A stretch of 64,000 bases of DNA from contig CM030707.1 in assembly GCA_017979445.1 (NCBI GenBank), positions 21,644,586 to 21,708,585 of the forward strand, in the 5' to 3' direction. Source of the DNA: Akebia trifoliata (Eukaryota; Streptophyta; Magnoliopsida; Ranunculales; Lardizabalaceae). Below the pieces are notes generated by a model. That model saw nothing but the letters and a program-made list of their open reading frames with translations. It was not told the DNA's origin and made no database searches. The position numbers were made by a program, and so were the translations under genes. Shown in pieces: positions 53,903 through 64,000 of this stretch (within the stretch, counting starts at the first letter, position 1; every line of letters starts with the position of its first letter).

Positions 53903-54779
53903 AGTTATATAGAATATTAGATGATAATTAATCTTAGCAGTAATAAGGAATGCTTCCTCCTCCTAATATTAAAGATAGTTTAATCTTTATAAGGTCATGA
54001 TATGGTGTTTTATCATCTAACTTAATTATACTTATCCTATCTAATACTCTATCTTCCTACATGAATGAGAGAGAGAGCATCTGATTCTGAGCTAATTGTT
54101 TAGATAATTATTTCAAGCAACATCAACTAAATAAAAAAAATTAATTTAAAATTTTGGGTAGATTGAACAAACATTATCTTTCATTTGATTCTTCTATTCA
54201 AAGATAGATCTTGTATTTTGATCATCTCTTGGACCAACTTATTTACATGGATTCATCAAATTTGATGCATGTGGGAATCTTCCCAATTTTTTAACTAAGG
54301 TAGATCCAAATGAGACATTTTTTTTGACTTCATACATAAATTAATTGAACAGATACTTGAGATTTGTGTTGTTGGGTTGCAATAAGAAAACCAAATGTCT
54401 GTTGGATGATAATAATTAAATATTAATATAGATATAAAATCAAAGTCTTGCTTTAAAGGTCAAGATTCTTGCTGCTATAGGTGGCAACATAGAAAAGCAG
54501 GTATTGATTGAATAATTACGTTCAAAGGGTTGGTTCTATCGGTTCAAGAAAAAAACAAGATCTCAATCATATAACACACTCAAAATTTATATATATATAT
54601 ATCCCAATAATGCATCTCTACTTGATACTTATCTTTAGAATTAGTTTCAACAATTGAGTTTCATATTTTACACTTAAATGTTTGGGATCGTGCGTGGAAG
54701 ATAATTTTAAAGGAATCAAATCAAAGCTGTGGAGGATAATTTTAGTGATCCACAAGATTGTGGCAAGTGGCATAATTTT

Positions 54780-55627
54780 CCAACTCAATAAGTATCGAAT
54801 TGTCTGAGGTACCGAGGTTGATAAATCAAATGCCCAATATATAATAGGTCGGACTCAGGGTCACATCTCACGCTTCAAACCAATAATAGAAGTGAATCCC
54901 TAGAGATCATGGATTCAGAATAGGAAAAGATATGATTTGACCCAGAATTTGAGGGATCATTTGAAAGTGAAGGAGAATCACCCCAATGTGAGGAATGAAT
55001 AAAAACACATTTCTTGATAAGATTCATGGTCAAGAAGATAAGGGAGATTCTATTCGATAAATGAGAGAAAACCTTACAAATAAGAAGAGGAGAAAGAAAT
55101 GAAAGTAATGAATTTTTCTGCTTACTAAATTACTGCTCATTGGTTTAAGGTTCTAACTTGAACGTCAGAAAGAGATTATTACAAGCACACCTAAGAGTAT
55201 GAGGAATGGAAATCGTGAGGTATCATCATAAATCCCAAGGTAGTACAAGTTTTTGTATTTACAAAAATCATTAAAATTTAATCTATTTTGATTTTGATTC
55301 AGATTCTCAAATTAATGAGAACCATAAGTGCAATAAACCCTAGAAGATCAATGTTGATCATCTCTAAGAAATCTATATTACTATTCATTAGTTTAAAGTT
55401 CTAACTTAAGTGTCGGAGATGTGTTATTGCAAGTACACTTAGAAGCACAAGGAATGAAGATCGCGAGGTATCATCACATATTTCAAGTTAGTGCAAGTTT
55501 TTACATTTACAAAAATGATTAAATTTTATCTATTTTGATTTTGGTTTCGATTATCAAATTAATGAGAACCATAAGTGTAATAAATCCTAGAAGATCAATG
55601 TTGACAATCTCTAAAAAATCTATGTTT
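54780..55627. mobile_element. Possible LTR remnant containing a tandem duplication
   Basis: 55,126-55,375 and 55,376-55,627 are a diverged direct repeat of about 250 bp. Shared blocks are GTTCTAACTT, CGTGAGGTATCATCA/CGCGAGGTATCATCA, TAATGAGAACCATAAGTG and CTAGAAGATCAATGTTGA. CTAACTTGAACGTC resembles a motif common in plant Ty3/gypsy LTRs, which is the only basis for the LTR reading. Confidence 0.5.
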
Positions 55628-56499
55628 GATAAGGCATGAGAAAAATGGATGGAAAATGTATTTTCATGAATTTTTATTGTTCTTGTTGTTTTATTGCTTA
55701 TTTTCCTTCAAAAATGAATTTCAACCCTAAAATTCCACACTTGAATGGATTTCTTTTTCCCATTAAATCCCATGAAAATATGAAATTCAACCCTAATTTT
55801 CATCTCTCTCTCTCTTTCTTTTTCTTCTTCTAGTCTTATATTTTTTCACCTATTATTTCCTCAAATGCAATCATTTGAATAAAATCAAATTTTACATATT
55901 TCCATTTTCCCTTTCAACTTTTCAAGGAGCTGAATCCATGAAATTCGATTTTTAATGCTATCAAGTAGTTCCTAAATTGAAAGATTGTGTTTGATGGAAA
56001 AGATTCCAACCCCGTTTATATAAAGTTAAAAATAAATATTAAAGTTAGAGTCTTTTAAATTTGTATCAAGGGCATTTTGGATATTTATGAATGATTGCAG
56101 CGGATCGAGAGAGAAGATAAAGTTCGAAAATAACCAAAGAAGCGTCAAAAGCGTGACGCGTGCATCAACACTTACTTCCAAAAAGGAGAGAACTATACAA
56201 AAACGGTCGGCGGACTTTCCGCTCTAGACTAGGGTAAATGCCTTTTTATCTTTTAGACCACATGTGAACTTTTAAAACGGATATCCGTCAAACTCAACTG
56301 TTAAAAAGCGTTCCGAAATTGTTTTTTTTTTTTAAGGCCTTTTGTTTTTGACGTTTCAAGTTTTGAACCCAAATTATCGGCAATTCCTCGCCTAGACTAG
56401 ACGTATAACACAATGGATTGGATTCGGATCGGATCTGACTGGATTATTTGTCATATCTCGATATTTAGATCAACGTCCTGTTTCATAAAGCTAAACACT

Positions 56500-57235
56500 T
56501 TTCTTATTAAGAATAATATAGTAAGATTTTAAATCTTATTAAGGGTTATTTTGCTAAAATGGATCACCACATCGACAATCTAATATCACAGTTCTCTAAG
56601 TTTCATCTAAAAACTCAGATCGAAAAGAAAAAAAAAAATTCAAATGACATTTTCTTTTTAGTTTGATCCAAGATTTTGAAAATGTGAACAGCTATTGAAC
56701 TTTCAAATAACTTTCAAACTTAGAATTGAAATTCAACTGTGAAAGTTAACCTTCTTTTTTTTAACTTTATAGAATTTTGTCCTCTAAAACTTAAAAGCAT
56801 GGGATCATGTTCATGGATGCCACAAGATGAGCCTAAGACCCTCAGTAAGGGTGAAATCCTTACTAGTTTAGTAACGTTAGTTAGACTCTTTCAAAAATTT
56901 TAGAGAACAAGACCTGCCTTAGTAAGGGTTGTGGACCCATGGATTATTACATTGGCAATCCAACACCAAATCTTTTAGATTTTATTGAAAAACTCAGATT
57001 CAGAAATAAAGTTTAAAATGTAAGTCTTTTTTGAGCTTGATCCAAGTTGTTGAAAATGACTGGCTATCGAATTCCTAATTTTAAAATTAAAATTCAACTA
57101 TGAAATTAATATTTCTTTGAGATTTCTTTTCCATAGTGTCTAGAATTTTGCCCTCTGTAACTTTGTGGCATCAAATCATGTTTTTGATTATCACAATGTG
57201 ATGCAATTAGGGATTTCCTCTCTAAGTTAGTAAGG
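56500..57235. repeat. Two tandem copies of a dispersed repeat
   Basis: 56,500-56,870 and 56,860-57,235 share, in order, AGTAAG/AGTTAG ends, CAATCCAACA-like, AAAACTCAGAT, TTGATCCAAG, TTGAAAATG, AAATTCAACT and AGAATTTTG. A third copy is at 62,250-62,640. Both ends show TTACTA/TAGTAA motifs. No coding content. Confidence 0.7.
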
Positions 57236-58075
57236 AATTATTTTTTTCATTTCTGTCCAAAGGTCTTAAATACACCTCTAAATTTTATTTTACTATCTAA
57301 AATGCACTTCAAATTTTTTTTCTTACCAAAAATGTTCTCAATTGCTTATTTCCAAGGTGTTTTAAATGCATCTTGTTTAGCCAAAAATAAATAAATAAAT
57401 AATAATACATCTTAACATGTACCCTTAGGGCATATGAGGAACCCTTCTCTTGACATGACACATAGTCTTTGTGATTATTTCAAACCCCTTCCTGACTCTT
57501 TTTTTTGTTGTTGTTAATATTTGAGATTCCTCTTTGAAGATAACACGTGTCATCTAAAGAAGAGGGTTCTACCAAAATTTTGAAACGAGATGGGTGCTTT
57601 AAAGTTTTTTCCATGGTACACATAAGAAAAAAACATTTTTAACTATACATACATAAGAAATGCTAACATTAAATTCAAACATTAGTCGATCTTTTCCACC
57701 TCAGATTAGAATGTGGTTGTTCCATAACCAAACTTATAACATATTTGTACCATGATTTTCTCATAATCACATACACCTCAAATCACCAATTTCACATGTT
57801 CAAAGTTTGTTGGTAGTACCATCTTTGTTCTGGTCGTTAGATATCGATATGGTATCAGTTAAAGAGCCTCCGATGTTTAAGTAGGAATATATCTTAAGTA
57901 TTTATATAATTACCTAATTTAAACTCTATATTGACGCATTCCAACCGTAACACTTCTGCCACGGTCTTCTTCATGGTTTCAGAAAGACATGATTAATCAT
58001 TTTTTTAATTTGCACAATCAATTACACTTCTCGACTGTTGTCCTCTACAAGAAGATCGAACATACTAATGAGTGG

Positions 58076-58787
58076 ATATATATATATGGGAAATGTTCAG
58101 CAACAAACATTTTGGCAAAACATTTTTCAAAACATGGATTAGAGGTTTTGGAATGGGCTGATTTTTGATGAGGATGATCTCTACGGTGAGGAGATCATCA
58201 TCACCAAAAATCAGCCCATTCCAAAACTTCTAACCCCATCAAAAATGATATACAAAAAATGGACGGTCCACGATTTTTCAACTTGTAAACTGGGGCTAGA
58301 AGTTTTGGAATGGGTTGATTTTTGGTGAGGATGATTTCCTCACCGTAGAGATCATCCTCACCAAAAATCAGCCCATTCCAAAACCTCTAACCCATGTTTT
58401 GAAAAATGTTTTGCCAAAATGTTTGTTGCTGAACGGGACCCTATATATATATATATGGGTAGCGTTCAAGGACAAACTTTTTGGCAAAACATTTTTCAAA
58501 ACATGACTTAGAGGTTTTGGAATGGGCTGATTTTTGGTGAGGATGATCTCTATCCTCACCAAAAATCAGCCCATTCCAAAACTTCTAACCCATGTTTACC
58601 AGCTGAAAAATTGTGGACCGTCCATTTTCTGTAAACTGTTTTTGATGGGGTTAGAAGTTTTGGAATGGGCTGATTTTTGGTGATGATGATCTCCTCACCA
58701 AAAATCAGCCCATTCCAAAACCTCTAACTCATGTTTTGAAAAATGTTTTGCCAAAAAGTTTGCTAAAAAGTTGGCCATTGAACGCCC

Positions 58788-58838
<51 letters not shown>

Positions 58839-60137
58839 CCCGTTCAGCAACAAACATTTTGGCAAAACATTTTTCAAAACATGGGTTAGAAGTTTTGAAA
58901 TTGGCTGATTTTTGGTGAGGAAGATCTTTACGGTGAGGAGATCATCATCACCAAAAATCAGCCCATTCCAAAACTTCTAACCCCATCAAAAAGGGTTTAC
59001 AAAAAATGGACGGTCCACGATTTTTCAACTTGTAAACTGGGGCTAGAAGTTTTGGAATGGGCTGATTTTTGGTGAGGATGATCTCCTCACCGTAGAGATC
59101 ATCCTCACCAAAAATCAGCCCATTCCAAAACTTCTAACCTATGTAAGACAAAAATGGTTGGCTAAAATGTTGGCCCAAATGTCTGGTGCTGAACGGACCC
59201 TAATATATAGGGTAGCGTCCAATGGCTAACTTTTTGGCAAAACATTTTTCAAAACATGAGTTAGAAGTTTTGGAATAGGCTGATTTTTTGTGAGGATGAT
59301 CTCTACGGTAAGGAGATCATCCTCATCAAAAATCAGCCCATTCCAAAACTTCTAACCCATGTTTACAAGTTGAAAAATCGTGGACCGTCCATTTTTTGTA
59401 AACTATTTTTGATGGGGTTAGAAGTTTTGGAATGGACTGATTTTTGGTGATGATGATCTCCTCACCGTAAAAATCATCCTTACCAAAAATCAGCCCATTC
59501 CAAAACTTCTAACTCATGTTTTGAAAAATGTTTTGCCAAAAAGTTAGCCATTGAACGGGACCCATATATATATATAGGGTCCGTTCAGCACCAAACATTT
59601 TGGTAAAACATTTTTCAAAACATGGGTTATAAGTTTTGGAATTGGCTGATTTTTGGTGAGGATGATCTCTACAGTGAGGAGATCATCATCACCAAAAATC
59701 AGCCCATTCCAAAACTTCTAACCCATGTTTTGATGGTTTACAAAAAATGGACGGTCCACGATTTTTCAACTTGTAAACATGGGGCTAGAAGTTTTGGAAT
59801 GGATTGATTTTTGGTGAAGATGATCTCTACGTTATATGGATCCCATTCAGCACCAAACATTTTTGCCAACATTTTAGCCAACCATTTTTGTCCTATATGG
59901 GTTAGAAGTTTTGGAATGGGCTGATTTTTGGTGATGATGATCTCCTCACCGTAGTGATCATCATTACCAAAAATCAACCCATTCCAAAACTTCTAACCCA
60001 TGTTTTGAAAAATGTTTTGTCAAAATGTTTGGTGCTGAACATTTCCCATATATATATCCCATTCCAAAACTTCTAACCCATGATTTGAAAAATGTTTTGC
60101 CAAAATGTTTGGTGCTGAACATTTCCCATATATATAT
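58076..60137. repeat. Array of six foldback elements separated by TA runs
   Basis: Units: 58,088-58,441; 58,457-58,790; 58,835-59,200; 59,210-59,563; 59,577-about 59,831 (truncated); 59,838-60,047; plus a duplicated end at 60,058-60,127. Each is bounded by TATATA (8-44 bp). A full unit has terminal repeats (GGGTCCCGTTCAGCACCAAA type) and then TTAGAAGTTTTGGAATGGGC, TGATTTTTGGTGAGGATGAT, a CTCTACGGTGAGGAG centre and the inverted copy. A single-copy spacer (GGACGGTCCACGATTTTTCA) follows, and then a second hairpin with the same arms. So each 350-bp unit is two hairpins in series. Two terminal subtypes occur: GGGTCC...AGCA(C/A)CAAAC and GGGTAGCGT...ACTTTTTGG. Frames in it are not genes. Confidence 0.93.
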
Positions 60138-60329
60138 CCCATTTGAGACTATTCATTTCATAGGTACCACTTGTTCCCACTCTAGCCCACACAATGTAAT
60201 TATTGAAGTGACCACGTATCTATATTTTTGCCTCTACAATTTTATACCGAATTTAATTTATTAAAGTCAAAATTCATGGTTCCAACTTCAAAGTAAAGTT
60301 ATATGATTGAATCCAATTGAAGAAACGAA

Positions 60330-60730
60330 TTGGTTTCAGATTAAATCGGGGTCAATTTTGTACCAATCCAACAAGGATCAGATCAGATATGAAGCTGACC
60401 CAATGAATATCGGATTGGGCTCTTATCGGATCATGCAGGTTTTTATCGAATCTCACTATTAAGATTCAAATCTGATCCAATGATAATTGAATTGGGTATG
60501 GATCGAGCCAAACACAATTTGATATATAGAATCTAAATGAACTACATATATTTGAACAAATATAATATTTTATAGGATCATATCCTTATTGGATTGGTAC
60601 ATGGTGATCCAAATCCAATCCAAAACGATATTGGATCAGATCCTTATTAGAATCCAAATCATTGACCCAAACTCAAAGTTATTGGATCGAAATAGATTGG
60701 ATTTGGGTTTGATCCGATCTATCGGCGGCG
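60330..60730. repeat. GATC-rich degenerate repeat stretch
   Basis: Many copies of CGGATC, GGATCAGATC, ATTGGATC and ATCGGATTGG-like words within 400 bp. Similar words occur at 56,410-56,450 (GGATTCGGATCGGATCTGAC). Looks like the interior of a decayed MITE; I cannot define the ends. Confidence 0.5.
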
Positions 60731-60739
60731 TAACTGGGA

Positions 60740-61800
60740 TGGAGCCATGTGTACATTTACTTTGAATGTGTGTTGTGGGGCCAGATTAATCTTTATCAGA
60801 CCTCTAATGCCAGATATGGGAGTTTGTAACACCACCTAAGGTTGGATTATCATCCCTTTGAAAGTGCTATTCGAAGTGCTGTTTACGGAGTTTGGCGGTC
60901 GGATGAGTGCCAAAGGGGCTACTCTTTTTCAACACCTACATTGTAAAAGAAAAAAGGATAATTTAGTAAAACCCCCTACAAAATTGGTAATATTAGATTT
61001 ATCACCTTACAAAATGCAACAAGGGTGAAATTTTGATTTAATAATTCAAATTTATTTTAAAAACATCTATGAAATTTTCATCGTTAATTCATCAGAAAAA
61101 AGGATGTCGTTCTATTCGCACCACCCCAAAAAAAAAAATGTGTTTTAAATGGGGCCAGTGAGCACAAATTAATGGTGGGTGCAAATAGCCTGACCCAAAA
61201 ACATAAGATTGAATATTAAAATAGTTATAATATGATTTCTTTTATAATACAAACAAGTATGCGTTTATCAATCTCTATAAAGTAGATTGTGTTTATTGGC
61301 TTAGTTTAAAGAAACATCATGTGACGCTTATTCCATCAAATAGCAACGAAGTTAGGCCTTGTTAGGTTGAAAGTGATGAAATAAAACAAAATTAAAATAT
61401 ACAGAATAGGTACTATGTAACTTTGGGTCGATACCAACCCGCCCAAAGGTAGATCCCAAATGCTCTAAAAGTTAGGAAAAGTAATTGCTCACAGAATTCT
61501 GTGAACTCCAATAACATGTACCCACGTGTATTGAATAGCATTCCTAATTTAAAAAGTAGTCTTGTGAGAGAAAAAAAATTTCTAAAAGTAGTACTCGCCG
61601 AGTTTCTCGTTTACTCGTAACTTCTCGATATCTATTTTTAGAAAGAATAATCCTCAAGTGACAGCTGGGATGAGAAATATACCGTGTTTTCCTCTCTTTT
61701 CTACCGTATGTTTGATGGAAGGCATCAAAGCGTTGTTTGAGATTAGAAAAATCTTATCAACGACGATGACCAGTGATCCTAAAAAATATTATATTATATA
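60740..61800. other. Gene-free stretch
   Basis: No exon recognised. 60,720-60,930 is slightly GC-richer than its surroundings and has no clear open frame. Confidence 0.4.
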
Positions 61801-62145
61801 TGGAAAATGTTGGTCACCCTACACTTTATCCTACGTGTTTTATCCTATATGGATTAGAAGTTTTGGAATGGATTGATTTTTGGTGAGAATGATCTCTATG
61901 GTTAGAAGACCCTCCTCACAAAAAATCAACATATTCCGAAATTTCTAGTCCTATATTTACAAGTTGAAAAATCGTGGACCATCCATTTTTTAAAAATAAT
62001 TTTTGATGGATTACAAGTTTTGGAATGGGTTGATTTTTGGTGAGGATGATCTCCTCACTATAGAGATCATCCTCACAAAAAATCAGCCTATTTCAAAACT
62101 TCTAACCCATGTAGGACAAAACGCATTGGGTGTCGAATGGGACCC
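61801..62145. mobile_element. Separate copy of the 58-60 kb foldback family
   Basis: Begins GGAAAATGTTGGTCACCCTA after TATTATATTATATA and ends GGTGTCGAATGGGACCC. It has both hairpins and the GTGGACCATCCATTTTTT spacer. It is more diverged than the array units, and its outer ends (ACCCTACACTTTATCC) differ. Confidence 0.88.
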
Positions 62146-62249
62146 ATTATCTATAATGAGAACAATATAAGCGGTGAGTGGTGAGAGATTTAGAAAGAGT
62201 TATTATATTATCTATAATGAGAATTATCTGTTGCAATTTTATTACAAAG

Positions 62250-62640
62250 ACTCCCTTACTTTATGAATAGAGTAAGCATGACTAATTTAGTAAGATTTCA
62301 AATCTTAATAAGGTTCCCTAAGCCGATATGGATTATCAAATTGACAATCCAACACAACAGTCTTCTAAATGTCATGGAAAAAACTCAGATTCAACAAAAG
62401 AAAAGAAAAAAAATTCATTTTTGGATTTGATCCAAGTCGTTAAAAATAAATGTGATCCAAGGTATTGAAAATGGATGGCTGCCGAATTCCCAAATTTAAA
62501 ATTAAAATTCAATAGTGAAAATCATCTTTTATTTTTAAAAATTCAAAATTCTTAGAATTTTATCCTTTATAATCTTGTGGCATTAGATCACATTTTTCAA
62601 TGCTACAAATTGATGTGAGTATGATCCACTCCAAGGTTTG
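62250..62640. repeat. Third copy of the repeat at 56.5 kb
   Basis: Shares TTTAGTAAGATTTCAAATCT, GACAATCCAACAC, AAAACTCAGATTC, TTTGATCCAAG and AAAATTAAAATTCAA with the other two. Confidence 0.7.
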
Positions 62641-62995
62641 TTGGGACTAGACCCTCTGTAGCCCATTTCTCCTATAACTCTTGTTTTACAATCCATAGAA
62701 CACCGCATTCAAGGAAAATAATAACACAGCCTTCTTGGATTCATGGTATAGATCATATTTGAAAAACCAAATTATAAATAAAATAAAATAAAAAATAAAA
62801 AATAAAAAACTTTTTTTGAATCTTAATCAGGTGTTCAAAAATGGACGGTCATTGTACTTTAATATTGAAAAGATAGGATGCAATCGTCTTGATGATGTGA
62901 CACACCCTCAAATATTGATATGGGCTAAAGAGAGCTACAAGAGAAATGGGCTACAAAGGATCTGCTCCCGATTTGTTGGGTGACAATCTTGATAG

Positions 62996-63497
62996 CATGG
63001 TTTTTAAACTCAGTATCACGTCTCGTCTCATTCAGCTTCGATACCAAGTTGACTCAGACGATACGTCTCGTCTCGTTCAAATTGTTTTGCTGGACATTGA
63101 GACAATGATTTTTAACCATTTAAAAAAATTGAAAATTTTTGAAAAAATTCAGAAATAATTCATATTAAAAAATGAATCCAAAAAAATATAAATTAAAAAA
63201 AAAATTCGATTTGAGGGTGAAAGAATAAAATGTTGAGGCTTTAACTCGTTTGTCTTGGTTAACTCAGACGAGATTTTAAAAATCTCGTCCGATACATCTC
63301 GTTTAACTCGTGAGTTAATTATTTTTTGTGTTGTCTCATTTTATCGTCAGAGATATTGAAAAATGTCATTCGAAACGACTCGCTTCTCTCACGATACGCG
63401 ATTGTCTCAAAATACTTTGTGAGTTGGTCTTGTTCAATTTCAATACAGAGTTAACTCGGACGATACGTCTTGATCTCGGACGAGTTTAAAAATCATG
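62996..63497. mobile_element. hAT-like non-autonomous element with 8-bp duplication
   Basis: The left end is CATGGTTTTTAAACTC; the complement of the right end is CATGATTTTTAAACTCG. Flanking octamers CTTGATAG (62,988-62,995) and CTCGATAG (63,498-63,505) match 7 of 8. The subterminal halves are rich in ACGATACGTCT, GTCTCGTCTCG and GTTAACTC words in both orientations. The open frame at 62,946-63,158 is not a gene. Confidence 0.8.
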
Positions 63498-63779
63498 CTC
63501 GATAGAGTAAGGTTTGTTGGGTAATAAACTTAGTTATTGCTAAATACACTTCCTGCAACACTGACAGAAGCATTGTGTTGATGTGGTAGTGTTTATAGAA
63601 TCATAGATGATTTTCCTTCAGATACATGTGTCGCACAATTAAGAAAAATCAGTGATTCTCTGTTCAAACAGTCTTGTAGGAATTAGGATGTAAGTGTGGC
63701 ACCGCTCTTAATTAGAATATGCATCTCCTAAACCAAGAAAGGCTTAGTTACTTCTTAAAGTGGGTAGTTCAGAAAGAAA

Positions 63780-64000
63780 TTTGAACGCTCGCCACATACT
63801 TAATTTCCCACGTGTAAACTCTCTTGTGGGTCCCACGTAGAGAGATCCCCCACCCTCTCCTCTTTATAGTCCCCAGTTCCTCCTCCCTCACCTCAGTCTC
63901 ACCAGCACCACCACAATTCCTCTGAATTTAGCGGAACCTTCTCTAAATTTAGCTTAATTTTCATCACTAGTAGTAAACAACTCAAACCTCACCATCACCA
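63780..64000 (+). promoter_or_regulatory. Probable promoter and 5' leader of a gene beyond the window
   Basis: A G-box CACGTG at 63,809-63,814 and a second ACGT core (CCCACGTAGAG, about 63,832) precede a TATA-like CTCTTTATAGTCC (63,862-63,869). Then comes a CT- and CA-rich leader (CCTCCTCCCTCACCTC, CACCAGCACCACCAC) without a start codon by the window end. G-boxes often mark light, ABA or bZIP/bHLH control; here that is only a suggestion. Confidence 0.6.

Noticed and set aside
58076..60137. CRISPR-like interpretation of the repeat array
   Set aside because: Units are long double hairpins bounded by TA runs in a plant nuclear genome, with no short direct repeats and unique spacers.
58315..60264. 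Repeated small frames reading variants of ILTKNQPIPKPLTHVLKNV
   Set aside because: They are translations of the foldback arms, occurring on both strands and changing with each unit; not a conserved peptide.

Overview
The window is A+T-rich nuclear DNA of a flowering plant. Evidence for this is spliced genes with GT-AG introns, plant-type protein families (a plant NEK kinase, MGDG synthase, ATG12, MSI4/FVE and myosin XI fragments), and Ty1/copia, CACTA, PIF/Harbinger, hAT and SINE elements. I cannot name the species.

Layout: (1) 1-2,673 is intergenic with two faint coding-like remnants. (2) 2,674-10,422 (minus) is one complete 14-coding-exon NIMA-related (NEK) kinase gene. Its exons join in frame to a 619-residue protein. 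A 5' UTR exon probably lies at about 15,830-16,100, so the first intron is about 5.4 kb and houses a decayed 4.1-kb PIF/Harbinger transposon (10,988-15,093). A SINE sits in the second coding intron. (3) 16,100-28,060 is gene-free and full of small elements: hAT MITEs, SINEs, an LTR-like segment with an inverted copy, and MITEs in TA runs. (4) 28,067-about 49,640 is a decayed 5'-truncated Ty1/copia element broken by nested CACTA transposons of one family. CACTA-A is 28,541-30,878, CACTA-B is 31,779-39,377, CACTA-C is a short element at 41,806-49,472, and CACTA-D (41,985-49,368) is inserted in C. Each is bounded by CACTA-type ends and a matching 3-bp target duplication (ATC, CTT, ATA, ATC). (5) 49,640-58,075 is gene-free repeats. 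(6) 58,076-60,137 is an array of about six foldback units separated by TATATA runs, with relatives at 61,801 and 18,090. (7) The last about 220 bases look like the promoter and 5' leader of a gene lying beyond the window.

The most notable content is the CACTA family. No transposase was seen, but the elements are loaded with host gene pieces that keep their introns and are arranged in one transcriptional sense. B carries a SAC phosphoinositide phosphatase, an unidentified gene, a complete small MVSW-type gene with its own TATA box, a SAM-dependent methyltransferase and a myosin N-terminal exon. D carries ATG12, MSI4/FVE, an unidentified exon, a POLQ/TEBICHI helicase and the same myosin exon. 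A carries MGDG synthase and an unidentified exon. B and D share the 5' CT/GATC-rich leader, the 3' myosin exon and the subterminal GACGGTC/GACCGTC repeats, with different cargo between. This looks like a lineage of Pack-CACTA elements with constant ends and exchangeable cargo.
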